Source: Cycas panzhihuaensis (taxonomy: Eukaryota; Cycadophyta). Taken from it: a stretch of 64,000 nucleotides of DNA. Under the pieces are notes generated by a model, which worked only from the letters and a program-made list of their open reading frames with translations, was not told where the DNA came from and made no database searches. How positions within the stretch are numbered: position 1 is the first letter of the stretch; each line of letters begins with the position of its first letter. Positions 9,963 through 22,556 of this stretch are shown here, one piece after another. The stretch is from assembly GCA_023213395.1 (NCBI GenBank), contig CM041465.1, positions 49,297,741 to 49,361,740 on the forward strand, given 5' to 3'. The position numbers and the translations under genes were made by a program.

Positions 9963-11524
9963 GGTGAAACCACTTCAAGGCATCGCCTTGAAGCGATTTA
10001 GGAAACATGCGCATCATGACATAATCATATGGCATGAAATCTATGCAAACAAGTGCAAATGCTTGTATATGGGAGGTGAGGCCTTAAGAGGAGTCATAAA
10101 AAAATTTAGGCAACTCAGGAAGAAAAGGAGACATAGGTGACAATAAGACCTCGCGTAAAAAATGAGACTTCATATAATCTAGGAAAGGTCTCCTTGGCCT
10201 CAACGTAGTAGGACGTTGAGGTAAGGATGATGGATGAGGAATAGATGAATAGATGGGTCGTTGTGATTGTGGTTATTGTTGCGAAATGTCATTGGTTAGA
10301 AGAGTAGAGGGGAGAATAAACTACACTGTAGGGTTAACCATAGAGTTGATTTGAGGTATAAGGTGTTGAGGGAAACTTGGATTGAAGGTGTAGAAAGGAT
10401 TGGGTTGTGGAGTAGTTCTAGGAATGTGTGAAAAGGAAGTAGGATTATAAGTCCTCAAAGCTTGTGATTGACTTGTCGAAGCATGAGGATGAGCTGAATG
10501 AGTGTGAGAAATATGCTGCGAAGAGGAAATCATGTTAGACACTCTAGGGGATGGTGGGCAAGGTCTAACACCATGGGACCAAATGGTATATGATGTATGA
10601 GGGGGTAATTGAGTTGTAGAGGAAAAAAGATGAGAAGAGGCAATCCTAGTAGAATAAGAACAGATCAGATTTAAACTGGGTGAAGCCATAACCACTTGAC
10701 TAGAAGTAGATACATACATAGAACTAGGGTTGCCATGAGTAACAATGGTAGTAGTACCACCATGGGTAGGAGGTATGGAATGGGGTGAATGAATGCAAAC
10801 TTTTTGCCTAGGAGGAGATTGATGAGGCTGTGAATGAGTTTGATTTTTGGTCGTCAACTTCCTCCAAAGGCAGGAAATGGGGTCATGGCGTAGGTCTTGG
10901 TGAGGGAGGATGAGAAGGATGAGGAGACCGAATAACATCGGGTGGGGGCTCAACCTCTATCAACTCACAGTTCTCACCTAAGGGATTGATTTAAAAATGT
11001 TGTGGGAGAGATGACATGGTATAAGTCTCCAGGTAAAATGGGTCATGGTAACTAGGCATACATATTGTGGTAGGGATCTTAGTAAGAACTGACTCAAAAA
11101 AAGATGGACGTGGTTGACCCAAAGGTGGTTCTTCTTGTACAAAAAAAGGGTCCACAAAAAAAGAATCACTAGGATGTTGATAAGGTTCTAGATATCCCTG
11201 CTCCACGGGTATGTTGTATAATTGGGTTGAATCTTCAAGAGGATAAATGTATGTGTCTTGCATTTGAATTTCTGAAGATTCAACATAGGATGATGCAACA
11301 CCATGACCAAAGTATGATGGACACACTTGAGAATTAGGTGGAAGGCCTTTGAGTCTCAATGAGTGCCTAAGGGTAGGTGTTGTTATTTCAATAGCTTTAT
11401 TTGAGGATAAATGGTAGTTCCCCAATACGGTCGCTGGAAAGATAATTGAGGAATTCTTGGGAGGACTTAAACTAAATATCTCCCATTTCTTATTTCCTAT
11501 AAAATTGTGAGATACAGAGTTCAT
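9963..11524 (-). pseudogene. G1 gag N-terminal part
   Basis: Adjacent to C1 the minus strand reads MRMFPKSLQGDALKWF (about 9965-10015), the hallmark of the retrotransposon gag capsid domain, whose second half lies left of C1. Upstream are a 210-codon open stretch (10321-10953), very rich in Ser, Pro, His and Thr, and a 177-codon stretch (10991-11524) starting MNSVSHNFIG. These carry no motif I recognise and may be a long N-terminal Gag extension or an extra frame. Stops separate them. The Ser/Pro/His-rich composition suggests a disordered region. Confidence 0.7.
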
Positions 11525-13302
11525 GAAGACCTAAGAAACCCTCTTTGCCTAACTCCTAAGAAGGAGTTTTCGCCTAGCAGTGCTGCCTAATGAAGTGTGA
11601 GTGGATATATTAAAAGGCATGGATATGAAAGGGGGGTAGTAGAATCCACTAACCTACACAACTTGATGAAGGAGTTATAAGATCAGAGCTATACTGACAA
11701 TATCCTTAATGTCCTTCCTAGGGACTCCTCCCACGTAATCTTTTTAACTTTTTGAGTTCTACTTTGATGTGAGAGAGGGTAAGCCAATGGAAAAGTGGCT
11801 TGTCTTATTTTGTTTCTTCCCTTGGTTCATGCTCACTTTGTTTTTTTTTTTTTTTTGGTACTTATGGTTACTTTATCTTCCTTTGAGTTTTGTACTCCTT
11901 TTGTTTTTTTTTTTTATTGGATCTTAATATAATAACAACAAATAAACACAACCAAGAAAGTAAGACAAACTAGGCAATCAATGAGACTAAAAGATCAAAG
12001 CTATATATATATATATATATATGATCAACAACAAACAAATTTAAAAAGATGCATATAAGTTTTTTTTTTTTTAGGTTTTTAAAATAAAAAGTGAACATGC
12101 AACTATGAAATGACCTTCCTACATGCAATATGTACACTTCATTTAAAAAAGGAATGATGTTATCAAAAATTAAAGCACATTATATGACCTTTGTGCAAGT
12201 TTTTTCAAAGAGATCAATTAACATGCAAAACTAGTCAACATATTTTATCTCTCATGCATGCAACTAATTCTTTGAAAAAAGATGATGAATGATGCAAAGA
12301 GAAAAATAGATTTTTAGAAGATATTACTACTATTTTTTAATGATTTTCAGACTTATGAGATGACAGGCAAACTATAAATCTAAACCACAACTTTTACATG
12401 AAAAACTAGTTTTAATAGTTCTATCACAATTGGAGTAGTAAGAGCTCCAAAAGGATCTTTGAACCCTTTACAAAACTAAAAAATTAGAGATATTTTTGCT
12501 TTTAAATATTTTCAATTTTTCTTTTAAAAGGTAAAGGAACCAACTTGGAAGTAAAAATCAATTAAACCACAAGATTATGAGAAAACAACTTTTTTCCTAT
12601 TACAATGAATGCCTCAGAATGATAATTTTCTTTTCAGTTGATCAATTTTCTTTCACAAACTTTCCTTCAAATCAAATCAAAGATGGAGAATAACCACCAA
12701 AAGAGGATAAACTATAGCCCAACAATGCTAAAAGAGAATGGCAAAATGACTAAAATATAAACTACTATAAAAGAGTGGGAAAGGATAACTAGATAAGTGG
12801 TAGAGAGATGACCATGATCCACCATAATCTAACCCTTAAGGAACCCCACAAAGGGCTAGCCTTTCAGTATATATTTCAAAGTCTAAAACAAATACGAGAT
12901 CACTACAATAATCAACTAAAGAAAATAAGACTTTCTAAGTCATAAACAACTTCAAAGTACTATGAAATAAGCTAGAAACTCAAAAGGAAAGGCCTTACCA
13001 AATTGGAAGAAGTTTAAAGTATAAAACCTTGATAAAAGTCCAAAAGATTGAAGTTTGAACCATCAATAGTCCAATATCAGCAACACAACATCAAAACACT
13101 TCTATTATTTCATCCACAAGTCTTAAAAAAATCAAGTTTTAATCTCACAATAGCAGTCTTCAAGAAATCTCTAAAAAACTCTAAAAATCTACACAAAACT
13201 AGAGAAAAATCACTACTAACTCATCAACAATGAATCACACAAGACTCCATACCATTTCTAGGCATCAAAGAGATTAAATTCCACCAAATTTGGGTGTTGA
13301 CA
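11525..13302 (-). repeat. G1 leader and probable 5' LTR
   Basis: On the minus strand a sequence starting TGTCAACACCC at 13302 looks like an LTR start (TGT...), with the G1 gag beginning 1.8 kb further on. Because the 3' LTR is outside the window the LTR end and primer site cannot be fixed. The stretch holds T-runs at 11839-11856, 11904-11915 and 12060-12072, and a (TA)n microsatellite at 12002-12022. No gene is visible. Confidence 0.45.
12002..12022. repeat. (TA)n microsatellite
   Basis: About ten uninterrupted TA units. Confidence 0.9.
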
Positions 13303-13662
13303 TGCAAAATTTTGGTGTGCTGGCTGAGTTTTGCATGCATGACAGTAAAAAACATGATCAGTCGCGTTTTTCACCTATAAAAACATGATTTTATACTGAA
13401 AATGTGACAGATCGCATTTTTGGTAGTGAAAAAAACACAACGATTGTGGAGGTAAAAAATGATTTAGATAAAGATAAATTTTGATATAAAATAAGAATTA
13501 AAACACAAAAAATGACTTCATAGATAAGTAAGTAAGCCCAGATCAAGGTGAAAAACATTAAGTTCAAGCCCAAAAGTGACAAAAATCAATAAAATCAAGG
13601 AAAAAAGGTAAAAATAAAGAATTTTGAAGGAGGTATAAGGTTAAATTGATCATTAAAGAAAA
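13303..13662. other. Unassigned spacer between G1 and C2
   Basis: AT-rich, with short open stretches only and no motif. It may be the original host DNA around G1 or part of an older, unrecognised repeat. Confidence 0.4.
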
Positions 13663-13974
13663 TGTTAGAACCATGGTTTAAGTTATGAGTAGATAACAGT
13701 AAAAATATACAAATCACATCATCATTCATCATACTTCATTGAATAAACTTCATATGTTGCTTAAAAAAACCTGGCCTAATCTATGATCAAGCAAATCCAT
13801 CAATCATCTTCTATTAAACCATAGTTAAATATGTCAAAACTTACCAATATCAATCAAATGTAAATCAAATGGCTAAGTTTTGGTGAAACAACAAGTGTCA
13901 CCAAACAATGATGACCCTTCGATTCACCAAATATTTTAACTAGCCATTAACTTATATAAATATCAATTCTAACA
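13663..13974 (-). repeat. C2 3' LTR (312 bp)
   Basis: On the minus strand it starts TGTTAGAATTG at 13974 and ends TTCTAACA at 13663. The purine run AATGGGAAG (minus strand, about 13975-13984) precedes it. It matches the 5' LTR near 18960-19033 in the stretch containing accaaa-aatg-tgacc and agccattaac. Confidence 0.8.
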
Positions 13975-13984
13975 CTTCCCATTA

Positions 13985-15520
13985 ATGTTTACATCATTAG
14001 CTTTAATATCAATATGAAATATGAATTTATCAAATTTGCCTCTAGATAATGGTTTGATAAAGATATTTTCCAGCTACTCTTCTCTAGGTTTGTGCAAGAG
14101 TTTAACTCTTCCATTCTATATTTACTTTTGGATGAAATAATATGCACCTCAATGTGTTTGATGTAAGTATGGCATACCAAATTTTTTACAATATTTAAAG
14201 TACTTTTATTATCACAATACAAAGTAGTTTCTTCATCCTAATAAACTTCTAAATCACCAAGGACCTATCTTAACTAGACAATCTTATAAGTTGTCACAAT
14301 TTTAGCTTTGTATTCTATTAGAGTAGATGACAATATAATATTCAATTATTTTTTACTGTTCTAATTGACAATAATAGAATCTAAGCTGAAAAAATGCCTT
14401 GAATTGGACATTTTGTTATCAACACATCTAGTCAACTCAGAATTTGAATACCTTTCTAGCCTAAAATTATTATTCTATCTAAACTCCAATCCAAAATATA
14501 ACACCCCCTACAAATATCTAAGAATGCTTGTTACATCTTTCCAATAACTTTACTTTAGTTCTGCCATGAGCCTTGACACCATACTAACTACAAAGGATAG
14601 GTTAGGCCTAGTTGTAGTTAAATAAATCAAGCTACCAACTGGTTTCTTGCATAATGCGTCATCTTTTTAGTCTCTATCATTTAGAACTATCAATTTTAAA
14701 CTAGTCTCTATAGGGGTTGGGGTAGATTTATAGTCTCCATTTTGAATTCATTCAAAAGTTTTTATGCATATTTAAGCTATAAAATAAAGATTTTTCTAGG
14801 CTTATATCAAATTTCCACTCCCAAAAAGTAGTGGAATGATTTAGTATTTATCATCTTAAATGTTTTCTTGAGATTATTCTTTAGGTTTTCAACCTTTGAG
14901 GTATTATTGCTAGTGATTACAAGATCATCCACATATAGAATCATAAAGATGACTAATTGATTATTTGACTTCAATATATAGGTTTGGATCAATTAATGAT
15001 CTTTCAAACCCAATATTCAAAAAATACTAATCAATTTTGGAGTACCAAGTTCTTGGAACTTACTTTGATCCACATAAAGCCACTTTCAAGAGATATACTA
15101 GGTGTTCTTTTCCCTTTACAAAATAGTTAAATCGCTACTTCATATAGACCACCTCCTCAAGATATCCATTCAAGAAGACACTCTTGAAATCAACCTGGTA
15201 TAACTTCCATTTTAATCAAATAACTACCATTAGTATTAGTCTAATCATTACCATCTTGGCTACTGAAGTGAATGTCTCCTAGTAATTAATGCCTTATGTT
15301 TGCTTGAATCCTTTTAGTACAAATTTTGCTTTGTATTTATTAATTGAGCCATTAAATATGAATTTGGTCTTATGGACCCATTTACATCTAATCCTCTATT
15401 TACCTAAGAGAAATTAACTAGGTCCTAATTTTATTATATGCAATAACTCAAATTTCAATATCCATTATTGTTACTCATTTATGCTCCTAATAGGCCTCCT
15501 TAAAACTCAAAGGCTCTTGA
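13985..15520 (-). pseudogene. C2 reverse transcriptase and RNase H
   Basis: RNase H is visible as YCDNKSTLNIVKN and HTYIKHIEVH in the open stretch 13989-14222. RT contains ILYVDDLVITSN with the YVDD box at 14924-14935, followed by SFHYFLGVEI. Further upstream (15130-15200) the minus strand reads the QVDFKS-FLNG-LEEVVY motif of the RT palm. Stops and frameshifts are many. It is broken beyond function. Confidence 0.85.
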
Positions 15521-16250
15521 ACATTCATCACACTTTCCATCAAAGCAAGATTAATTGTATTAGGTCTTATCTTTAACTTGTGTTTCCCTTAAATCTTAGG
15601 TAACTAAGCTTCTACTATGGCTTTTAAATTCCATTTGGGAAGATTCCTAGCAGGTGGAATGACCTTAAGTTGCACTTTAAGTTGATTCTTTAACATCTTG
15701 ATATTCACTATGGGTTTTCTATACGATTGTGCTTCTTCTGGCATCATATTCCAAACAACCTTCATTGAACTCCTATTGATCATACATGTTATTCTACAAA
15801 CAACTTTAGCCTTAAAAGTTTTTTAGAGATTCCTCAGTTTCATCATTAAATTGACCTTTTCAACCAAAGCCCTATTCATTCTCTCACCCGTACCATTTTT
15901 TTGCAATGTGTATATTGTTGTTAGTTACTTCTTGATTCCATAATCCTTACAAAAGTGGATAAATGCATTGGAGGTGTATTCTCTCCCATTATCTAATTTA
16001 AGGATCTTTAACCTATGACTATTTTTATTCTCCAGATTTGCCTTAGATTTCTTTAAAATTTTGAAGGTTTGAGATATCTCATTTATGGGATAGACCCAAA
16101 CTTCTCTCCAAAAATCATCAATGAATGGTAAGATATGTATTACACATCTTAGTGAAGTGGTTGGCATTGGACCACCAATATCTGAATGAACAAGGCTCAA
16201 CTTTTCAATTGCTCTTTAATCTTTTCCTTTTGGAAGCTTCTCCTTGTGTT
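15521..16250 (-). pseudogene. C2 integrase, all three catalytic acids still readable
   Basis: The open stretch 15925-16200 contains LVHSDIGGPMPTTS with the first Asp and KLDNGREYTS with the second. A Glu in a GERMNRAL motif follows at about 15875-15895 in another frame. Downstream, the MMPEEA motif matches the copia integrase tail. Stops and one or more frameshifts interrupt it. Confidence 0.85.
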
Positions 16251-16925
16251 ACTTTCCCACAATGTAAGGTTCGAAAATGCCTTTCATTGCTTTGAATTTT
16301 GGAAGCCCATGCGTCATATTCAATTTTTGCACAAAATGTAAATAGGGGTAGTTCAAACTCCTCATTCTCTCATGCCACAACCAAATTTTACAAGATATGT
16401 TAGCAGTCCTTAGTCTTTGGTTTATAAAATTACCTAAGAGCCTATAAAGACCACTATCCTTTACCCCTTACACAACAATTTTCCCATCAGAGCCACTAAT
16501 AGTAACCTTCCCCTTCTTGAAGAGGTCACTCATTATTGTCTTCAATTTGACTAATATAAATCACATTCTTTTTCATTCCTCACATATACATCATATCCTT
16601 AATGTAATAATCTTTACCATTAAGTGTGATGAATGGGATCTCCCATATCTCTTCTGTATTTAATACCATATTGCCTTCCAATATGATTGTCATCCATCCA
16701 ATCACTTACCAAATGTGCTAAAACTAATCAAATCTACCTATCATGTGCCTAGAAGTTCTTGAGTATATGTACTAGACATCACTTGCTTTTAAAATTTTCT
16801 ATGAAACCACCATATTTTTTCACCATCGTTGTTTTGTTGATCAAATTTCTATTGTTGATTAGCCTATAACTTTATATATTTTCTTTTAAATTGGCCTCAT
16901 TTGTTGTAGGAAAAATATGATTTCA
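16251..16925 (-). pseudogene. C2 GAG-pre-integrase, protease and zinc-knuckle remnant
   Basis: Minus-strand reading gives the GAG-pre-integrase pattern (LWHERMRSLNYPYL, then MTHGLPKF) and upstream a protease-tail-like MKKNVIYIS. Near 16880-16920 a zinc-knuckle site reads YFSYNK, stop, GQFKRKY, in which all three Cys positions are Tyr and His is Gln. No protease D-[ST]-G site is certain. Confidence 0.65.
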
Positions 16926-18702
16926 ATGCAACTTAGGACAACTTAGTTGTATGGGGGTTAAATACACTTCTATCCATTGTTATGTAGAAACCATTAAATA
17001 AAACCACATAAAAAATAAAGAAACCACATGAAAAAGTGGGTGTTAGATAGCCCTAATAAGACACACACTTTTATTTTATTATTTTTTGTGTTTAAGATCT
17101 TTGGTCACTTTGCAGTATGCTAAAAAAAGGGAAAAATATCACAAATACAATGAAATGAGCTAGAATTACACCACGTGACCTTATTAGAATGAAAGAGCGT
17201 AAAAAATGATAGTGCAAATGTGATTTCATAAATTACAATAGGCTTCTAAATAAGACACAAAATTCCTTAGTGCCTTGTGTTACTACGTGACAAGGGGCTT
17301 TCATCATAGGGGCTTATGATTGAATCTTAAATGATAATTATAAAATATTTAATGCAACAAAACATTATGAAAATAAAAATACATTTTAACTTATGTTTTA
17401 AATGAAGAATATCTTGTTGAATCCCTCTTTGTTTTTCATCCTTTTTTGTTTGTATATCATGATTTTCAATTGATTTCAATATTGATTTGATTCAAATTTA
17501 TGTTCTTTTTATCTTTGTTCATCCAAATATATATGTTCACATTGTTTGTTCTTTATTTTCCTCTACCTTGTTGTGCCTAGACCTTAATTGACATCTTCTT
17601 CATTTGAGTGTCATGCTTCTACATGATGGGATCAAGATCCAAATCGCATGTGGTGGTGTTTGCTTCATTACTGTGGTGTCTGCACTTCAAAAATTTGATC
17701 TCATTCCCTTTTGGTGATGTCTTCACATCTAACTGGAAACATTATGTCTCACTTTGGGCATTTGATGTGTTCATAGAATTCAAGCTTAATGATTTGTGTC
17801 ATCTTCAACCTACTTACAAATATGTTAAGTGTTGCGCATAAACCTACTCATGGACAATTAAAAAAAGTAAAAATCTTCCAACATTTACATTCTTTAACAA
17901 TGTCCATCAAAGACAAAATGCAATGGTCTTATACAATGCTAGTTTGCATTTTTGCAAGTTCCAATGCATGGTGAGATGCTAAAACAAGCAACTTCTTCAC
18001 ATGGGTAAAGACACCTTTCTGTGTTTCACTTGTCGATTGAAATTTATGGCTTCCTATGTTGAAACACCCAATTTATGAGATGTAAAATGTAGAGACAAAG
18101 CAATGTTAAATTCCATTTAGATAAGGCTTCTGATTTAGATGCTAACACTGTGGGTTGAAAATAGGGAGATGCCCTTGAATGGGCAATTATGAGATGCCCA
18201 AGATTGGGTTTTTAAAACATTCTCACAATACACCAAAATCTTGGGCCCCTTCCTGCACTTTCAAATGCCAAAGCTAGTCCACCTATTTAAAATAAAAATT
18301 GATGAGATTTTTTTGTTGTCATGATTCCAAAAGGTTTTTAAACTTTGAATAAGTTCATTTAATGTAACAACAATTCATACTCCAATCTCTTTCAAGGCAC
18401 CTTTTAGAAGCTTGCTTACAATAAAAGGCTAGAGGATTTCCCCAACTTGAAATGTTTAATCCTAAGAACAAAATCCAATAGCCCATATAGGGATGAAGAG
18501 CCATGATGTACATAGATACATATGCACTCCATATCTAAACATGCACCCATATATCATTCTATCACTCCACTAGTTTTCAAAAGTTTCATGAATCAACACA
18601 ACATACTAGGCATTAAATGCCATTGAGAACACCTACAAATCCTTCGTATTAGCTCCTTATAATCTACAAGTTAAAATTTTAATTAAAAACTTGTGAATTA
18701 AC
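16926..18702. other. Unassigned 1.8-kb interior of C2
   Basis: Gag and leader are expected here, but I could not find a copia gag pattern on the minus strand. Open stretches on the plus strand (17608-17841, 17789-17974) have no recognisable motif. The segment may be very decayed gag plus leader, or hold an unrelated insertion. Confidence 0.35.
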
Positions 18703-18716
18703 CTTTTCTAATACCA
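18703..18716 (-). other. C2 primer binding site, degenerate
   Basis: The minus strand reads TGGTATTAGAAAAG, a decayed form of the initiator-Met site TGGTATCAGAGC, two bases inside the 5' LTR end at 18719. Confidence 0.65.
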
Positions 18717-18718
18717 AA

Positions 18719-19033
18719 TGTAAATTTGAATCAAGAATATAATGAACAAAAATGAGGCATAAACTAAGTTTTATAAGGCCAAATTCATTTACCTTCAAAA
18801 CAAATTTGCCTTTATTTAGAATGATCCAATCTACCATGTACAAAGCAATATACTCATATATAGAAGCAAGATTGGTAATGGTCTAAAATCAACCTGTAAT
18901 CACCCCTACATATGTCACATGTCTATTACAAACTCAATATAACTCCTAGACAACTATCACCAAATAATGTTGACCTTATGACTCTCCAAAAATTCTGATG
19001 GGCCATTAACCTATGTTAACATTAATTCAAACA
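18719..19033 (-). repeat. C2 5' LTR (315 bp)
   Basis: Its outer half matches the 3' LTR clearly (for example gccattaacctatgttaaca against gccattaacttatataaata). It begins at the primer site and ends aattcaaaca at 19033. Length agrees with the 3' LTR. Confidence 0.75.
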
Positions 19034-19431
19034 AGATAAAGTTGAACCCTAGTTTTGAAGGTCGATCATAGAATGTGATTCTCTAATTTTGGTCAATTAT
19101 TTCTAGGGATGAAACTCAAACCCTAAACATGTAAATTGATAGGAGGATATACTTTGTTACTAAAAAGGTATCAAAAATAATTTATTTATTAGATTTAGCA
19201 ACAGAAACCTAGTTAGTTCTTTATTTTAAGATAATAGAAAGAGTCATCTATCATAGAGATTCCCTCAATAGATTTTGAACACGCATGCCAGAATTTGAAC
19301 AACTACAATAAAATTTGAATGCCCTGCTAAGTTTTGAAATGCCTCAAGAGAATTGCATTGAAATCTAGGAGGCTATTTCTGCACTCTATTGTTGTTCGAT
19401 GAATTATTTTGTATGTTGCAATTGACTAAAG
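19034..19431. other. Unassigned spacer between C2 and C3
   Basis: No motif, repeat or open frame I can support. It may be flanking sequence of C3's insertion site, possibly continuous with 26464 onward. Confidence 0.4.
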
Positions 19432-19815
19432 TGTGAGAATTATAAGATCTAACTATGTGTACCCTGATTCAAGTATAATGAGAAAAATATTGACAAATAT
19501 TCAACAAATCAAGAAAATAAGAAAGACATATGAGCATGCAAAGGTACGGGTGAATTGGCCACACTGTAGGCTCTCTCTCGGGCAAATCTTCTGCATTAAT
19601 CAGAATCTAACATATGAAGTACAAAAGTGTGGGGTAATATTTATAGCCATCTACCAAGATTATAATGCAATGGGATAGGTTGACTTAATGGCATAAGAGG
19701 TGGACCCAACCTCACTATCCAATATGATTAAATTACATCAAGGGTCTATTAATACATTGTAAACATAGTTTACATAAATGAGAAGAAATGGAGGAGATAT
19801 TACAAAGTTTTAACA
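19432..19815 (-). repeat. C3 3' LTR (384 bp)
   Basis: On the minus strand it starts TGTTAAAACTTTG at 19815, directly after a purine tract, and ends TTCTCACA at 19432. It aligns over its whole length with 26082-26463. Confidence 0.92.
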
Positions 19816-19826
19816 CCCTCCCTTAA
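19816..19826 (-). other. C3 polypurine tract
   Basis: The minus strand reads TTAAGGGAGGG directly before the LTR start. Confidence 0.85.
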
Positions 19827-19849
19827 TAGCAACTTCATTTATTTGGATG

Positions 19850-21653
19850 TCGAGGTCAAATCTAAACCATTCAAACTTCAGTTTACTAAGTGCTTTAGTG
19901 AAGATGATTGAAACCTAGTCTTTAGTAGGATGGTAGATGAGATCAACTTCTCTATTTTGGACATGCTCACAGATGAAGTGATGGTGGACCTCAATGTGCT
20001 TGGTTCTAACATGGAATATAGGATTCTTCGTCATCTTTAACGCACTTTGATTGTCACAGTACATGATGGTTGATGAAGTTTGATAAAGTCCAAGCTTGGT
20101 GAGAATCCTTCTGAGCCAAATCAACTCAGTTGTAGTATGGACATCTATTTTATATTCTGCTTTGGTGGAGGAAAGGGCAATAGTGGGTTACTTTTTACAG
20201 CTCCATGAGATTACAACTAAGTTCATATCAAAACAATAACCTAAAGTTGAATGGTGTGTATCTTAGCAACCAACCTAATCAACATCTATATGTCCCATTA
20301 GAGTAGGTGATTCAATCTTATTATACTTAAGGCCAAATTGATAAGTACCACAAATATATTTGAGGATCATGGGGGCTACTTTTCAATGAGATGCTTTAGG
20401 CTGTGACATATACTTGGAGCAGATCCCTATTGCATATGAGGTGTCTAGATGAGTGTGAGTGAGATAAATGAGACTTCCAACTAATTGTGATACAAAGTGG
20501 GATCAAAAGGTTTTCCTTGTTCATCTAGGTTTAACTTCGTTCCTATCTCCATAAGAATTGGTTCAGGCTTACATTCTATCAACTTGAATATTTCTAAGAG
20601 TTCATTGGCATACTTGGTTTGAGTCAGGAGGATATATCTTAGTTATTACCAAACTTCAATTCTAAGGAAGTAATGAAGTAGGCCAAGGTCAGTCATCTTA
20701 AAATTATTCTTTAACTCTAATTGGATCCAAGAAATCCCATTTGTATCAGTGCCAATGATAGTAAGATCATCTACATATATTACAATGATTGCGATCAAAT
20801 TATCTCTAACTCGAATGTAGAGATCAGGATTAGAGGGTGAACGATTAAATCCATGCTGAGTGAGAAATGCATCTATCTTTGCATGCCAGGCATGTGGTGT
20901 TTGCTTGAGTCCATAAAGGGCTTTCTTGATTTTGCAAACTAAGTGTTCTTATCCTAGAACAACATAGTCAAGGGGTTCATTCAAGAAAACCTCTTCTTTG
21001 AGCTCTCCGTTGAGGAAATCACTCTTCACATCCATTTGGTAAGCAGGCCATCTAAATTGGGCTGCTAAGGGCATAACCAAAGGGAATGTGGTCATGTTAG
21101 CTACCGGTGTAAAGGTCTCATCATAGTCAATCCCTTCTTATTGTTTAAAACCTCTTGCAACAAGGCGAGTTTTGTGATGCTCTACAGTGCCATCTACATA
21201 GAACTTTGTCTTGTATAGCCATCTACAATCAATTATTTTCTTCCTAGGTGGCAATTCAGTCAGCTCCCAAGTGTCATTTTTTAAGATGGAATTCATCTCT
21301 TCATCCATAGCTACTTTCCATGTTTGGTCTTTGATTTCCTTCTCAAATGTGGACTGCTTAGGAGTTTCAAGGAAACGTGCCATGGGGGCAAAATTTACAT
21401 AGTGTCTCCTCTTGGAAGGCCCCTTTGCTGCTATGGGAGGAGAAGTAGCATCCTTTAAAAGTTGTTGTACCCACTTAGGAGGTGGCTGAAAGCTGGTGGA
21501 TTCTACTTGAAGGTCATTAATTGAAATGGGAGGTAAATTTATACTTGCTTGAGTGGATGATAAACAAGCTGTTGGAACTGATGATGGACAAGGAGTATAA
21601 GAGTAAGTTAGTACATGTGGCTCCAAAGTTTGTCTAAGGTTCACTTGTGTCAC
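19850..21653 (-). pseudogene. C3 reverse transcriptase and RNase H
   Basis: The N-terminal RT is in the open stretch 21138-21653 (ILKNDTWELTELPPRK, RWLYKTKF, RLVARGFKQ), preceded by a variable Ser/Pro-rich linker. The palm follows in interrupted frames (MDVKS near 21020, the YVDD box at 20766-20777). RNase H ends in the open stretch 19915-20124 with MYCDNQSALKMTKN, FHVRTKHIEVHHHF and REVDLIYHPTKD. Stops separate these pieces. Confidence 0.9.
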
Positions 21654-22556
21654 ACCAACTTCATCTTTTACTATAATATGATGTGGAGGAGGTGTTAGTA
21701 CCTCTGGTTATTCTACAAAGATTGCATCTCGTGTCATGTAATCTTGGTTACCAACTATGTCAAAAACTTTGTAGGCTTTACAACCAGGTACATAGCCAAG
21801 GAAGATACACTTAAGTCTCTTGTCATCAAGTTTCTTCTTGTTATCCTTTGGGATATGTTTGTATGTCATGCATCTAAAGATCCTTAAGTGAGCTACAGAT
21901 GGTTTCTGACCTGACCAAGCTTCTTCGGGAGTATTGTTCCTAATCGCAACTGTGGGACTTACATTGGTTAGGTAAGTAGCCATAGCAATGGCATCAACCC
22001 AAAATCTAGTGGCAAGGTTAGCCACACTAAGCATGGCTTTCCCTTTATTGATCAAAGTCTGATTCATCCTTTCAGCTACACCATTCTATTGAGGTGTGTC
22101 AGGAGTAGAAAGTTGATGTTAGATGCCATGTTCTTTACAAAAGTTATTGAATAGATTTGAAATGTACTCACTACTATTATTAGATCTAAGAGTCTTACTT
22201 CTTATCCCACTTTCATTTTTAAGAGTAGCTTTAAACTCTTTAAATCTATTTAGGGATTGATATTTATTTCTCAAGAAGTAGGCTCATACTTTCCTTAAGA
22301 AGTCATCTATAAAGGTAATGAAATACTAACTACCATTGAGAGATTAGGTGGACATAGGGCAACAAATATCAAAATGTACTAACTCTAATGGTTGTGAAGC
22401 TCTCCAAGCATTCTTGGAAGGGAATTTTTCTCTTTTTTGCTTTCCCTTTAGCCATGTCTCACATATATTCCAATATCTCTTGATTTTGGGTAGGTCATAT
22501 ACCATTTTGAGCCTAGACATGAGATTAAATCTTTGCATATTCAAATAACCTAAGTA
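21654..22556 (-). pseudogene. C3 integrase, second catalytic Asp changed
   Basis: The core has the first Asp in LVHFDICCPMS (near 22350). The second site reads RSNNSSEYIS (near 22170-22200) where the family has R-S-D-N-G-G-E-Y, so Asp is Asn and both Gly are Ser; all three changes are G to A. The Glu in GVAERMNQT (about 22065-22085) is kept. The C-terminal domain (open stretch 21708-22067) has WSGQKPSVAHLRIFRC and KCIFLGYVPGCKAYKV, typical of copia integrase tails. Confidence 0.9.

Larger units (their letters stand above)
13663..19033 (-). mobile_element. Ty1/copia element C2
   Basis: Two related terminal repeats (13663-13974 and 18719-19033) enclose, on the minus strand, a degenerate primer site, an unassigned 1.8-kb stretch, a nucleocapsid remnant, protease remnant, integrase, RT and RNase H, and a purine tract before the 3' LTR. 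The 3' LTR has terminal inverted repeats TGTTAGAA/TTCTAACA. No clean target duplication is seen (gaaaa on the left, agata on the right). Stops are frequent throughout. Confidence 0.82.

Noticed and set aside
11676-11700. Primer-site-like string gatcagagctat near the G1 leader
   Set aside because: It is on the plus strand while G1 is on the minus strand, and no LTR edge is next to it.
13048-13233. 61-codon plus-strand open stretch
   Set aside because: Low-complexity Lys/Ser/Asn content in the probable G1 LTR, no motif.
17608-17974. Two plus-strand open stretches of 77 and 61 codons that might be a host gene
   Set aside because: No recognisable domain, no splice or promoter support, and they lie inside C2.
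13658-19038. Target-site duplication for C2
   Set aside because: Left flank gaaaa and right flank agata do not match well enough to call one.
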